64,000 nt of DNA from Rhizobium laguerreae (GTDB lineage: Bacteria > Pseudomonadota > Alphaproteobacteria > Rhizobiales > Rhizobiaceae). Location of the stretch: positions 62,001 through 126,000 of the forward strand of contig NZ_MRDM01000014.1 of assembly GCF_002008165.1 (NCBI RefSeq), given 5' to 3'. The notes beneath the pieces were generated by a model. The model was not told the origin of the DNA and did not search any database. It was given only the letters and a program-made list of their open reading frames with translations. The stretch's first letter is position 1, and each line of letters begins with the position of its first letter. Positions 37,985 to 48,756 of this stretch are shown here, piece by piece. The position numbers were made by a program, and so were the translations under genes.

Positions 37985-38749
37985 ATGACGACGGCGGATT
38001 ATATCGCTCTGGCCTTCTTTGCCTTTGTCTGGATGGGCTATTCCTGGCTGCTGCATGGCCGCACCTTCTTCGGACGCACCAGCCTGACCCATGCGATGAC
38101 CGAACGGCGCCGGGAATGGATCTACAATTCGCTGCGCCGCGACCTGAAGATGATCGACACCCAGATCATGGCCGGCCTGCAGAACGGCACCGCTTTCTTC
38201 GCCTCGACCTCGATCTTCGCGATAGGCAGCTGCTTTGCTTTGCTCGGCGCGACTGAGAAGGTCGACGCCGTCTTCGCCGACCTGCCCTTCGTCTTCCATG
38301 GCGGCCATGCCGTGTTCGAGATGAAGGTCGGCGGGCTGGCAGCGCTTTTCGGCTACGCCTTCTTCAAATTCGGCTGGTCCTACCGGCTGTTCAACTACTG
38401 CACCATCCTCTTCGGTTCGATCCCGATGATGCGCGACACCGAGCGCGACGTCATCGCCGCCGAGCGGGCCGCTGAACGCGTCATCCGCATGAACGTCATC
38501 GCCGGCAGCAATTTCAACGAGGGCCTCAGGGCGATCTTCCTGTCGATCGGCTATCTCGGCTGGTTCATCAACCCCTATGTTTTCATGATGACGACGGCGA
38601 TCGTCATCGTCGTGCTGACACGCCGGCAATTTTTCTCGCAAGCGCGACTGGCGATCATGGACAGCGGCCCGCCTTTAAATCTCCACCTTTCTGCTATTCG
38701 CCGCGATATGCCGTCGAGCGGCGGAAATGATTTATCCGAGGGACTCTGA
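37985..38749 (+). CDS. DUF599 membrane protein
   Basis: This 254-residue polytopic protein fits DUF599: DYIALAFFAFVWMGYSWLLHG, NGTAFFASTSIFAIGSCFALLG, then FKFGWSYRLFNYCTILFGSIP. About four to five membrane helices are visible. Its function is not known. The stop overlaps the start of the DUF1624 gene by one base (TGATG), so the two are translationally coupled. Ribosome-binding site is weak (GGAG 11 nt upstream). Confidence 0.85.
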   Translation: MTTADYIALAFFAFVWMGYSWLLHGRTFFGRTSLTHAMTERRREWIYNSLRRDLKMIDTQIMAGLQNGTAFFASTSIFAIGSCFALLGATEKVDAVFADLPFVFHGGHAVFEMKVGGLAALFGYAFFKFGWSYRLFNYCTILFGSIPMMRDTERDVIAAERAAERVIRMNVIAGSNFNEGLRAIFLSIGYLGWFINPYVFMMTTAIVIVVLTRRQFFSQARLAIMDSGPPLNLHLSAIRRDMPSSGGNDLSEGL

Positions 38750-39765
38750 TGACATTGCCGGCAAGTAAAGCCGATGCGGCCGCAAGACTGCCGCGCATCG
38801 GTCTATTGGATACGGCACGCGGCGTCGCGCTGATCGCCATGGCGAGCTACCATTTCAGCTGGGACATGGAGTTCATGGGTTATCTCGCGCCGGGCACGGC
38901 CGAGACCGGCTGGCTGAAGATCTATGCCCGGGCGATCGCCACGACCTTTCTCTTCATCGTCGGCATCAGCCTGGTGCTCTCAAGCACGCCTGAGATTCGC
39001 TGGCCGTCCTTCTGGAAGCGTTTCGGCATGATCGCCGCGGCAGCCGCGGTGATCTCGATTGCCACACGCATCGCGATGCCGAACGAGTGGATCTATTTCG
39101 GCATCCTGCACTGCATCGCGGTGCTCACGCTCGTCGGCGTCGTTTTTTTGAGACTGCCGCTCGCCGTCACGCTCATCGCTACGCTCGTGCTCTTTGCCGC
39201 CTGGATCACCGATAATTTCGGGCCACCCGGCCTGCTTCGCTCATCCTTCTTCGATCCGCGATATCTCGCCTGGATCGGCCTTGCGGTGACGCCGGAACGG
39301 TCCAACGACTACGTGCCGCTGTTTCCCTGGGCAACGCCCTTCTTCACTGGGTTGAGTATCGCCTCGATCGCCATCAGAACCAAGCTGCCGCACGGGCTTG
39401 CCGCCGTCGGCACCGGCTCCTGGTGGCCGGCAAGGCTCGGCCGCCACAGCCTTGCCTTCTATCTCATCCATCAGCCGGTGTTGATCGGCATCGCCTATGG
39501 GATTTCCCTGGTCGTCCCGCCGCAGGCGCCGGATCCGGTAGCAACTTACCTAAGGCAATGCAACGCCTCTTGCCTGATGCAGCAAGGCGAAGCGCTCTGC
39601 CACAGCTTCTGCCAGTGCACGCTGGGGAAATTGCAGGCGCAAGCCCTGTTCACGCCATTGCAGGAGGGGGCGATCGACATAGAGAACGACGAGCGGGTCC
39701 AGGCGATCGCCTCCGAATGCAGCGGCGAGAGTGAGCCTGCGCCCGCGCCACTGCCCCAGCAATGA
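38749..39765 (+). CDS. DUF1624 membrane acyltransferase-like protein with Cys-rich tail
   Basis: This 338-residue membrane protein starts LLDTARGVALIAMASYHFSWDMEF, the signature of the heparan-alpha-glucosaminide N-acetyltransferase-like DUF1624 family, and has about seven helices. A Cys-rich C-terminal tail follows (about residues 262-330), with a C-x3-C-x8-C-x3-C-x-C cluster, and a Pro-rich end. The tail could bind metal or be disulfide-bonded. The substrate is unknown. It is coupled to the DUF599 gene and abuts the MerR gene tail-to-tail. Confidence 0.85.
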   Translation: MTLPASKADAAARLPRIGLLDTARGVALIAMASYHFSWDMEFMGYLAPGTAETGWLKIYARAIATTFLFIVGISLVLSSTPEIRWPSFWKRFGMIAAAAAVISIATRIAMPNEWIYFGILHCIAVLTLVGVVFLRLPLAVTLIATLVLFAAWITDNFGPPGLLRSSFFDPRYLAWIGLAVTPERSNDYVPLFPWATPFFTGLSIASIAIRTKLPHGLAAVGTGSWWPARLGRHSLAFYLIHQPVLIGIAYGISLVVPPQAPDPVATYLRQCNASCLMQQGEALCHSFCQCTLGKLQAQALFTPLQEGAIDIENDERVQAIASECSGESEPAPAPLPQQ

Positions 39766-40158
39766 TCAGGTGGTGACGCCGATTTCGGCGAGCCGGCCGA
39801 GGCAGGTCTCTTCGATAGCGTCGAGTTCCGCCAGCGTGTCGTCGATATCCTTGCGCTTCTGGCGCAGGTCGTCGCGCTTCTCGTCGACGCGCTTCATCAG
39901 GAGTTTCAACTGGCCGAGTTCGCCCGGCGGCTCCTTGTAGACCTGGATGATCTCGCGGATCTCCGCGATGGTGAAGCCGATGCGCCGGCCGCGCAGGATT
40001 TCCCCGATGAGCCGCCGGTCGGCTTGCCGGAACAGACGCGTACGCCCGCGCCGCTCCGGATGGATCAGTCCCTCATCTTCGTAGAAGCGGAGCGTGCGCG
40101 TCGAGACCCCGAATTCGCGCGTCAGTTCCGTTATGCTATAATATTTGTTCACCGGCAT
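39766..40158 (-). CDS. MerR family transcriptional regulator (LiuR-like)
   Basis: This 130-residue regulator starts with a MerR helix-turn-helix (YSITELTREFGVSTRTLRFYEDEGLIHPERRGRTRLFRQ), then a coiled coil (KLLMKRVDEKRDDLRQKRKDIDDTLAEL). It has a lone C-terminal Cys and lacks metal-binding pairs, so it is closest to LiuR-type regulators of branched-chain amino acid or short-chain acyl catabolism. A palindromic site lies 30 bp upstream (40188-40211). LiuR-like identity is inferred from sequence flavour. Confidence 0.88.
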   Translation of the reverse strand: MPVNKYYSITELTREFGVSTRTLRFYEDEGLIHPERRGRTRLFRQADRRLIGEILRGRRIGFTIAEIREIIQVYKEPPGELGQLKLLMKRVDEKRDDLRQKRKDIDDTLAELDAIEETCLGRLAEIGVTT

Positions 40159-40187
40159 GTGTTCCCCGTCGTCGGACAGACGATAAT

Positions 40188-40211
40188 ATTGACTTTTACG
40201 TAATAGTCAAT
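40188..40211. promoter_or_regulatory. MerR-type operator, likely autoregulatory
   Basis: ATTGACTTTTAC/GTAATAGTCAAT is a 24 bp inverted repeat with 11 of 12 matched half-site positions, upstream of the merR ATG. Such long dyads are typical of MerR operators within promoters with long spacers. Confidence 0.6.
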
Positions 40212-40222
40212 TTTTGGGCGGT

Positions 40223-41638
40223 TCAGATGCCGAACCACCAGGTGGCGATACCAAGAAAGGCGAAGAAGCCGGTACAGTCCGTCACCGTGGTGACGAAGAC
40301 GGAAGAGGCGATCGCCGGGTCGGCGCCCATCTTGTCGAGCAGCAGCGGCAGCAGGATGCCGGCAAGGGCTGCCGCCATCAGGTTGATGACCATCGCCGCC
40401 GCAATCACGCCGCCGAGCTGGTAGTCGTGGAACCAAGTCCCGGCGATCGCGCCCATGATCGACGCGAAGACGATGCCGTTGAGGATGCCGACGCCCGCCT
40501 CCCTGCGGATGATGCGGCCGGCATTGTAGATGTCGAGATCGCGGGTCGCGAGCGCGCGCACCGTCACCGTCATCGTCTGCGTGCCGGCATTGCCGCCCAT
40601 CGAGGCGACGATCGGCATCAGCACGGCAAGCGCGATCATCTTCTCGATCGAGGCGTCGAACAGGCCGATGACGCTTGCCGACAGCATCGCCGTGCCGAGG
40701 TTGATCAAAAGCCACAGGAAGCGCGAACGCACCGTCGAGAACACATTGTCCGACAGCTCTTCATCGCCGACGCCGCCGAGACGCTTAATGTCCTCGTCCG
40801 CCTCCTCGTGGATGACGTCGACGACGTCGTCGATGGTCAGCACGCCGACCAGCCGGCCGTTTTCGTCGACGACGGCGGCCGAGAGAAGGTCGTACTGCTC
40901 GAAGAGCTGGGCCGCCTCCTCCTGGTCCATCTCGGCCGGAACCGGATGGTTGGTCTCGCGCATGATCTGCTCGATCTTGGTCTGCCGCTTGGTGCGCAGG
41001 ATCTGGTCCAGATCGACGGCGCCGAGCAGCTTGAAGGTCGGATCGATGACGAATATCTGCGAGAAGGAATAGGGCAGATCCTCTTCGTCGCGCATGTAGT
41101 CGATCGTCTGGCCGACCGTCCAGAATGGCGGCACGGCGACGAATTCCGTCTGCATGCGGCGCCCGGCCGAGCTTTCGGGATAGTCGAGTGCCCGCCGCAG
41201 CCGCACCCGCTCGGTGAACGGCAGCTGGGCGAGAATCTCTTCCCGGTCCTCCTTGTCGAGGTCTTCGAGAATGTAGACGGCATCGTCCGAATCGAGCTCG
41301 CCGATGGCTGCGGCGATCTGCGCGTTCGGCATCTGGTCGACGATTTCGCGGCGGATCGCCTCGTCGACCTCGGTCAGCGCCGTCATGTCGAAATCGTCGC
41401 CGAGCAGGCGCACCAGCGCCAGGCGCTGATCCGGCTGGATCGATTCCAGCAGGTCGCCTATTTCGGATTCATGCAGGCGGGCAACGTTCTGGCGCAGGAA
41501 CAGCGTGTCGCGGTCGGCGATCGCAGCACCGACGAGCGCCAGGAAATCGCCGCGGACATTGCCGTCCTCGTCGTAGATATCGGCTTCCTCGTCATCGGGA
41601 CGCCTGCGAATGCGGTCTTCGCCATCGGTCGTCGTCAT
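40223..41638 (-). CDS. mgtE: Magnesium transporter MgtE
   Basis: MgtE is a Mg2+-gated channel. The 471 residues show the N-terminal superhelical MgtE_N domain (LFLRQNVARLHESEIGDLLESIQPDQRLALVRLLGDDF), two CBS domains (about 155-280), a connecting helix and a C-terminal five-helix domain with PIVASMGGNAGTQTMTVTVRALA. The ATG at 41638 is used (the frame allows 41653). It is followed by the MerR gene on the same strand with 64 bp spacing, so it may be transcribed through it. Confidence 0.96.
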   Translation of the reverse strand: MTTTDGEDRIRRRPDDEEADIYDEDGNVRGDFLALVGAAIADRDTLFLRQNVARLHESEIGDLLESIQPDQRLALVRLLGDDFDMTALTEVDEAIRREIVDQMPNAQIAAAIGELDSDDAVYILEDLDKEDREEILAQLPFTERVRLRRALDYPESSAGRRMQTEFVAVPPFWTVGQTIDYMRDEEDLPYSFSQIFVIDPTFKLLGAVDLDQILRTKRQTKIEQIMRETNHPVPAEMDQEEAAQLFEQYDLLSAAVVDENGRLVGVLTIDDVVDVIHEEADEDIKRLGGVGDEELSDNVFSTVRSRFLWLLINLGTAMLSASVIGLFDASIEKMIALAVLMPIVASMGGNAGTQTMTVTVRALATRDLDIYNAGRIIRREAGVGILNGIVFASIMGAIAGTWFHDYQLGGVIAAAMVINLMAAALAGILLPLLLDKMGADPAIASSVFVTTVTDCTGFFAFLGIATWWFGI

Positions 41639-41880
41639 CTGCCGCCCTCGCATCTGGTTCGAATTTCAACGACTGCCGCGCCGCATTCGCAAATGTCGGC
41701 CGAAAACACATTGTCAACAAGCGGATAAGCAAATCCCGCGCGAGGCTCCCGCAACCGGAATTCTTGGCCCCTGCTAGCCCAAAGCATCCGTGTCGTAAAG
41801 CGGCAAACCGTGGTTCGTGATGACAATGCACGCGGCCGGCGATAGTTTCCTCACCCGTCCAAGCAGAGGAAGCCTGCCCC

Positions 41881-42375
41881 ATGCCCATCCGTCCCATTCT
41901 GCGTTATCCGCATCCGGGCCTCAAGACTGTCTGCGCGCCGGTGACGGTCTTCGATTCCTCGCTCACAGCGTTTGCCGAGGACCTGCTGGCGACGATGCGC
42001 GCAGCCCCCGGCGTCGGCATCACCGCCGCCCATATCGGCGTCTTCAGCCGTGTCACGGTGCTGGAGCTCGACAAGGCCGACGGCGTGCGCCTTTACGTCA
42101 ATCCTCATATCACCTGGTTTTCGAAGGAGACGATGAACCATACCGAAGGCAGCGTCTCGATGCCCGGCGCGACAGACGAGGTCACGCGCCCGCGGGCGAT
42201 CCGCTTCCGCTATCAGGACGCCGAGGGCGCCGTGCACGAGGACGGTGCCGAAGATTTCCTCGCTATCTGCATCCAGCACGAAGTCGACCAGCTCGACGGC
42301 ATTTTCTGGCTGCAGCGCCTCTCACGGCTGAAGCGCGACCGTCTCGTGAAGAAATGGGAGAAGGCCCAGGGCTGA
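41881..42375 (+). CDS. Peptide deformylase-like protein lacking two metal ligands
   Basis: This 164-residue protein has the overall deformylase fold, with ILRYPHPGLKTVCAPV, the first motif degenerate as GVGITAAHIG (usual GVGLAAPQIG), the second as EGSVSMPG (usual EGCLSVP) and the third as QHEVDQLDG (usual QHExDHLxG). The Cys ligand is Ser and the second His ligand is Gln, so two of the three metal ligands are missing. It is probably inactive as a deformylase and may have another role. A GAGGAA lies upstream of the ATG. A canonical deformylase gene presumably lies elsewhere. Confidence 0.85.
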   Translation: MPIRPILRYPHPGLKTVCAPVTVFDSSLTAFAEDLLATMRAAPGVGITAAHIGVFSRVTVLELDKADGVRLYVNPHITWFSKETMNHTEGSVSMPGATDEVTRPRAIRFRYQDAEGAVHEDGAEDFLAICIQHEVDQLDGIFWLQRLSRLKRDRLVKKWEKAQG

Positions 42376-42458
42376 CAATCACGGCTGACAAATCGCCGTC
42401 CACGCCGAACCATTCGCCGTCGCCGGCGTTTCCAGCAAAGAAACAAGGAGCGAGTGCA

Positions 42459-42977
42459 ATGGCAAGGATCGGTGACAAGACCCAGTTTTCCCGGGAGAAG
42501 CCTGAGCTTTCCCGGGAGGAAGATTATCGCGACCTCGAAGAGCGCAATCTCGACGACGGCTGGCCCTATGCCGATGGCAGCGGCGCCGGCACCGGCGGCC
42601 CGGATAATCGTCCTTACGGCGAGACCGCGGCCAATTTCGACAGCGATCCCAACAAGGGCTTCCGGATCGATGGCACGGATGAAGACGGCAACGAGAACCG
42701 CCTGAAAGATTCGCTGCGCGCCGATACGATCGACCGCGATGAAAGCGACGATCTCGAAGCGCGGGTGAACGACAATCTAGAAAACATTCCCGAGGTCGAT
42801 ATCGAAAGCGTCGAGGTTCATGCAGACGGTCATGTCGTTACCCTGGAAGGATCGGTGGAGACGATCGGCATCGCCCGCAAGGTCGAACTCGGCGCGCTTT
42901 CGGTCGACGGCGTCCATCATGTCCGCAACAAGTTGCAGCTGACCGGTGTCGACGCGCATATCCCCAACGAGGACTAA
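42459..42977 (+). CDS. BON domain protein
   Basis: This 172-residue acidic protein has a disordered N-terminal half rich in Asp, Glu and Gly, then a BON domain (about 105-165): DDLEARVNDNLENIPEVDIESVEVHADGHVVTLEGSVETIGIARKVELGALSVDGVHHVRNKLQL. BON domains bind phospholipids or membranes. No signal peptide is present, so a cytosolic site is possible. A clean AAGGAG precedes the ATG. It is 83 bp after the deformylase-like gene. Confidence 0.9.
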   Translation: MARIGDKTQFSREKPELSREEDYRDLEERNLDDGWPYADGSGAGTGGPDNRPYGETAANFDSDPNKGFRIDGTDEDGNENRLKDSLRADTIDRDESDDLEARVNDNLENIPEVDIESVEVHADGHVVTLEGSVETIGIARKVELGALSVDGVHHVRNKLQLTGVDAHIPNED

Positions 42978-43295
42978 CGCATTACGCACAGCGCAGATCA
43001 TCAACGGCAGGGCTGCCGCCTCCGTTGATGATCGTTCCCAACATTACCAAAAATTAACAATTTACGATTGTAGCGGCAACTGTCTTATTGACGTGACCAA
43101 TTGCCAATTTCTGTTAGGCGGCTTCTGTCACGAGAACGTCAATCCCGTTGACAACACCGTGATTTCATTCGGACAAAAGGTCGCGGCCTACGCCGTCATA
43201 TTATCACAAAATTGCCTGAATTGGAGCGCGATCTCCTGTGTGCCGAGGGTTAGTTTGTGTTGTGGAATTCAACAGCAGATTGAGGAGATAGACCC
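42978..43295. other. 318 bp intergenic region with hairpin and half-sites
   Basis: GATCATCAACGG (42996-43007) and CCGTTGATGATC (43022-43033) form a perfect 12 bp stem, probably the BON gene terminator though no T-run follows. ATTGACGT (43087-43094) and ACGTCAAT (43136-43143) are inverted half-sites in the AT-richer leader of the secreted peptide. No ORF is convincing. Confidence 0.45.
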
Positions 43296-43661
43296 ATGCG
43301 CATCAAATTTGCCCTTGCCGCGTCCCTGTTCGCCGTCAGCCTTGCAGGCGCTGCCTTCGCCCAGCCGACCTATTCGAGCGACTACACCAATGACAGCGAT
43401 GGTTTCGCGCCGAGCCCAATGTCAAAGCCGGCCCCGGTCCACTACAGCAGCCACAAGGCCCCGGCCTATTCCAGCGACTATACCAACGACAGCGACGGCT
43501 TTGCCCCAAGCGCCATGGCGACTCCTGTCGTCGACAAGACCGCAACGGCCGGTATCAACCCCCTGCCCCCATGCCACAGCATGATTGGCCCGAAGGGATC
43601 CCACACCAAGGGTGCAGACAGCGGCGCCTCCCGTACGGAAGCATGCCGCGCGACACATTGA
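43296..43661 (+). CDS. Small secreted repeat protein
   Basis: This 121-residue protein has a signal peptide (MRIKFALAASLFAVSLAGAAFA) and two copies of YSSDYTNDSDGFAPS, separated by a short Pro/His linker. The repeats are rich in Ser, Asp and Tyr and could bind metal or form a repetitive surface. The C-terminus has two cysteines (CHSM and EACR). I do not recognise the family. It is followed by a terminator (43692-43719) and an AT-rich leader precedes it, suggesting a well-expressed monocistronic gene. Confidence 0.7.
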   Translation: MRIKFALAASLFAVSLAGAAFAQPTYSSDYTNDSDGFAPSPMSKPAPVHYSSHKAPAYSSDYTNDSDGFAPSAMATPVVDKTATAGINPLPPCHSMIGPKGSHTKGADSGASRTEACRATH

Positions 43662-43691
43662 TCCGATAAAGGCTGGGATCCGACAAAAGAA

Positions 43692-43719
43692 AGGGCCGGA
43701 AATCGGCCCTCTCTTTTTC
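43692..43719 (+). terminator. Rho-independent terminator after the secreted repeat gene
   Basis: AGGGCCG (43692-43698) and CGGCCCT (43704-43710) form a 7 bp stem with a 5 nt loop, followed by CTCTTTTTC. It is 31 bp past the stop codon. Confidence 0.8.
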
Positions 43720-43747
43720 AATCCATCTCTACGCCGGCGATTGTTCC

Positions 43748-44476
43748 CTAAAGCGTCAGATTTCCGCCCGTCGTTTCGCCGAAAACCGCTTCGAAGGCGG
43801 TGCGCAGCCGCATATCGACATCAGCCATCATCACGGGCAAGCCAAGATCGACGAGGCTGGTCACGCCGTAGGCCGAAATCCCGCAGGGCACGATGCCGCC
43901 GAAATGATCGAGATCCGGATCGACGTTGAGCGACAGTCCGTGGAAGGTGACCCATTTCCGCAGTCTTATACCGAGGGCGGCGATCTTGTCCTCGGCCATC
44001 GTCCCATCGGCCAGCAATGGCTTTCCCGGCCGACGCACCCAGACGCCGACGCGATCTTCACGTCGCTCGCCGCGCACATTCATCATGTCCAGTGTACGAA
44101 TGACGACATCTTCGAGGGCGGCGACGAAGGCGCGCACGTCCTGACGCCGCCTCTTCAGATCGAGCATGACATAAGCGACGCGCTGGCCGGGTCCATGATA
44201 GGTGTATTCACCGCCACGTCCGGTCGCGAAGACCGGAAACCGGTTCGGCTGGACGAGGTCCCTCGCATTGGCGCTGGTGCCGGCGGTATAGAGCGGCGGA
44301 TGTTCGACGAGCCAGACGAGCTCATCACCGCCATCGGCGATTACCGCCACCTCGCGCTCCATCGTCTCCACCGCCTCCTCATAGGGAACGAGGCCGTCCG
44401 CAAAGCGCCAGCGGACCGGTCGGGTGCCGAGTTGGGGAAGCATGGAAAATTCGAGATCGGTGCGAAGCATGGCCAT
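43748..44476 (-). CDS. lipB: Octanoyltransferase
   Basis: It transfers octanoyl from acyl carrier protein to lipoyl-dependent enzymes, including GcvH (also encoded in this window). The 242 residues contain [22 protein letters not shown], the catalytic Lys in [20 protein letters not shown] and the catalytic Cys in [14 protein letters not shown]. Start 44476 or 44470 (MLRTDLE). It is convergent with the secreted repeat gene. Length is normal for rhizobial LipB. Confidence 0.95.
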   Translation of the reverse strand: MAMLRTDLEFSMLPQLGTRPVRWRFADGLVPYEEAVETMEREVAVIADGGDELVWLVEHPPLYTAGTSANARDLVQPNRFPVFATGRGGEYTYHGPGQRVAYVMLDLKRRRQDVRAFVAALEDVVIRTLDMMNVRGERREDRVGVWVRRPGKPLLADGTMAEDKIAALGIRLRKWVTFHGLSLNVDPDLDHFGGIVPCGISAYGVTSLVDLGLPVMMADVDMRLRTAFEAVFGETTGGNLTL

Positions 44477-44658
44477 TCCTTGCCGCTCTCCCCGAAATGC
44501 CTGTGAAATAGGGGCGGCAGGACAGTTATATGGACCCGTTTCGGGGCCAATTCAAATGCTGTGAGCGGTTTTCAAAAAAACTGTCATATCGCCCTTGTGC
44601 ACCCCAGAAGCTTTTGCTACATGCTGCCCCGCCGACGCAAATCGGCACCTACCACGAT

Positions 44659-44743
44659 GCGGTCGTGGCGGAATTGGTAGACGCGCAGCGTTGAGGTCGC
44701 TGTGGGGCAACCCGTGGAAGTTCGAGTCTTCTCGACCGCACCA
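44659..44743 (+). tRNA. tRNA-Leu (GAG)
   Basis: The sequence folds as a class II tRNA: acceptor GCGGTCG pairs with CGACCGC, anticodon stem CAGCG/CGCTG holds the loop TTGAGGT, anticodon GAG, a long variable arm (TGGGGCAACCCG) follows, and T-arm TTCGAGT is present. CCA is encoded (44741-44743). No integrase or direct repeat is next to it. Confidence 0.95.
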
Positions 44744-44870
44744 TTTCCCTTCAGGGAAACGCTCTCTAAGCGACGATTTCGTTTTCACCTCGAAGCCATT
44801 TGCGATTGCTCGGCTTGAACGCCCGGCCTTCTCATGGTTGATGGCGTCATCCTCGCAAGAATCAGCAGCC

Positions 44871-45791
44871 ATGTCAGAGTTCCGTCAAAATTCCCTGCAG
44901 GGCATGGCCATCATGTCCGGCGCCATGCTCATCCTGCCGACCATGGATGCGATCGCCAAATATATGGCGACCTTCGAGGCGATGTCGCCGGGTCAGGTCA
45001 CCTTCTACCGATTCTTCTTCCAGATCGCCTGCACCCTGCCGATTCTTTTCGCCCTTTTCGGGCTGAAGGCGCTCTCGGCCAAGCGGCCATGGATGAACCT
45101 GCTGCGCGGTGTGCTGCACGGTGCCGCCAGCCTGCTTTTCTTCGTCGCCGTCAAATACATGCCGCTTGCCGATGTCTTCGCTATCTATTTCGTCGAGCCC
45201 TTCATGCTGGCCGCTCTGTCGGCGCTGTTTCTCGGAGAGAAGGTCGGCCGGCGGCGCTGGGTGGCAATCGTCGTCGGGTTCGGCGGCGCGATGATCGTCA
45301 TTCAGCCGAGCTACGAAATCTTCGGCCTGAAGGCGCTGCTGCCGGTCGCCTGCGCCTTTCTGTTCTCGCTCTATCTCTTCCTCAACCGCGCCATCGGCGA
45401 GGCCGATTCGCCGCTGACCATGCAGACGATGGCCGGCATCGGCGGAACGGTCTTCATGGCGGCCGCCCTTTTCCTCGGCAACAGTTCCGGCAATGCCGAT
45501 TTTGCCGTCTCTCTGCCCTCCTCCAGCCTCGGCCTTGTTCTGCTTCTCGCCCTTGGCTCGATCTCGGGATATGCGCATATGCTCGTCGTCCGGGCTTTCC
45601 GCCTCGCGCCGCTGTCGCTGCTTGCGCCGTTCCAGTACTTCGAGATCATCTCGGCGACCGTTCTCGGCTATGCGCTTTTCAACGATTTCCCGAGCTTTTC
45701 CAAATGGATCGGCATCTTCATCATCGTTGCGTCAGGCCTCTTCATCATCTGGCGTGAGCGGCTGCAGGCGCAATCGTTAAAATCCTCCTGA
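44871..45791 (+). CDS. DMT/EamA family transporter
   Basis: This 306-residue integral membrane protein has ten helices in two EamA repeats. Typical phrases are ILPTMDAIAKYMATFEAMSPGQVTFYRFFFQ and VFAIYFVEPFMLAALSALFLGEKVGRRRWVAIVVGFGGAMIVIQP. Such proteins export metabolites; the substrate is unknown. The longer frame runs back over the tRNA, so ATG at 44871 (MSEFRQNSLQ) is taken; an ATG at 44841 is possible. It follows the tRNA by 128 bp. Confidence 0.88.
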   Translation: MSEFRQNSLQGMAIMSGAMLILPTMDAIAKYMATFEAMSPGQVTFYRFFFQIACTLPILFALFGLKALSAKRPWMNLLRGVLHGAASLLFFVAVKYMPLADVFAIYFVEPFMLAALSALFLGEKVGRRRWVAIVVGFGGAMIVIQPSYEIFGLKALLPVACAFLFSLYLFLNRAIGEADSPLTMQTMAGIGGTVFMAAALFLGNSSGNADFAVSLPSSSLGLVLLLALGSISGYAHMLVVRAFRLAPLSLLAPFQYFEIISATVLGYALFNDFPSFSKWIGIFIIVASGLFIIWRERLQAQSLKSS

Positions 45792-45888
45792 CCCAGGGAA
45801 TATCGGGTTAACTCCTCTTCTTGAGGGATCGTCAATTCGCAGGCGGTAAAATCGTCTCCGGCTTCATGATGAAGCCTGGAGTTAAAAC

Positions 45889-46593
45889 ATGAGCGAATTT
45901 CGTCTCGCTTTTCCGGCCTGTGTCGTGGCCGGCAAGCATCGGCTGACGGCCGAAGATATAGTACTGCTGCGCAAACATAGTTTTCCGGAGGGTATCCGGA
46001 CATCCGACGATGTCGTGGCGATGTTGGCGCTTAACAATTCCTGCCCTGAAAAATGTGCCGACTGGAACGCTTTCTTCGTGGAGCAGCTCGCCGGTTTCAT
46101 CGTCCATTACACCTATCCGCAGGGTTCGCTGGATGAAATCAACGTCGCCTGGATCATGCGCATGTTCACGACCGATGGGGTCGTCAACTCGGCGCTCGAG
46201 CTCGAACTCATTCTCCACGTCATGGAGATTTCGGCCGATGTCCCGGTCGAGTTGAGAGCGCTCGCCCTCGATCAGCTCCGCCTGGCAATCACCGACAATA
46301 TCGGTGGCTACAAGCTGTCGCGCGCCATCGATCGCCGGGGCATCACCCGCCAGGACATCGACTATGCGATGCGCATCTTCAGAAGCGTCGCCGAAGGCGG
46401 CACCATCCCGGTCTCGTCGGTCGAATACGGCGTTCTCCAGCAGATCGAGCAGGCAACGCTGCGCGGCGCCAATCATCCTCACTGGGCGGCGATTATGGCT
46501 GCCGTCGAGCTGCGCGACTATGCCGAGCCGCGGCGCAGCCGCTGGCTGCGCATCGTCGACGAGGAAACCGTTTCGGAAGCTGCCGTCGCCTGA
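45889..46593 (+). CDS. Conserved hypothetical protein, helical
   Basis: This 234-residue protein is not recognised by me. It is predicted mostly helical, with a CPEKC motif (about residue 52) in NNSCPEKCADWNAFFVEQLAGFIVHYTYPQG, and a middle LELELILHVMEISADVPVELRALALDQLRLAITD. The Cys pair could bind metal. It lies 75 bp upstream of the carboxylase alpha gene on the same strand. The function is unknown. Confidence 0.7.
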   Translation: MSEFRLAFPACVVAGKHRLTAEDIVLLRKHSFPEGIRTSDDVVAMLALNNSCPEKCADWNAFFVEQLAGFIVHYTYPQGSLDEINVAWIMRMFTTDGVVNSALELELILHVMEISADVPVELRALALDQLRLAITDNIGGYKLSRAIDRRGITRQDIDYAMRIFRSVAEGGTIPVSSVEYGVLQQIEQATLRGANHPHWAAIMAAVELRDYAEPRRSRWLRIVDEETVSEAAVA

Positions 46594-46668
46594 CGCTCCG
46601 CAGGCCTGATTGTGCGTTCCGGTGTTTTGTGCGTAAAACTCCGGAATGCATTTCTGGGTGGAGTCTCG

Positions 46669-48690
<2,022 letters not shown>

Positions 48691-48756
48691 GGCTGATGGC
48701 GGACTTCGAGCTGATGCAAATTCGGACCTCTGCTCGCAGCGTAAAACTCGTTTTGA

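Noticed and set aside
44659..44743. tRNA-Leu as an integration site of a genomic island
   Set aside because: No integrase gene or flanking direct repeat was seen in the window.
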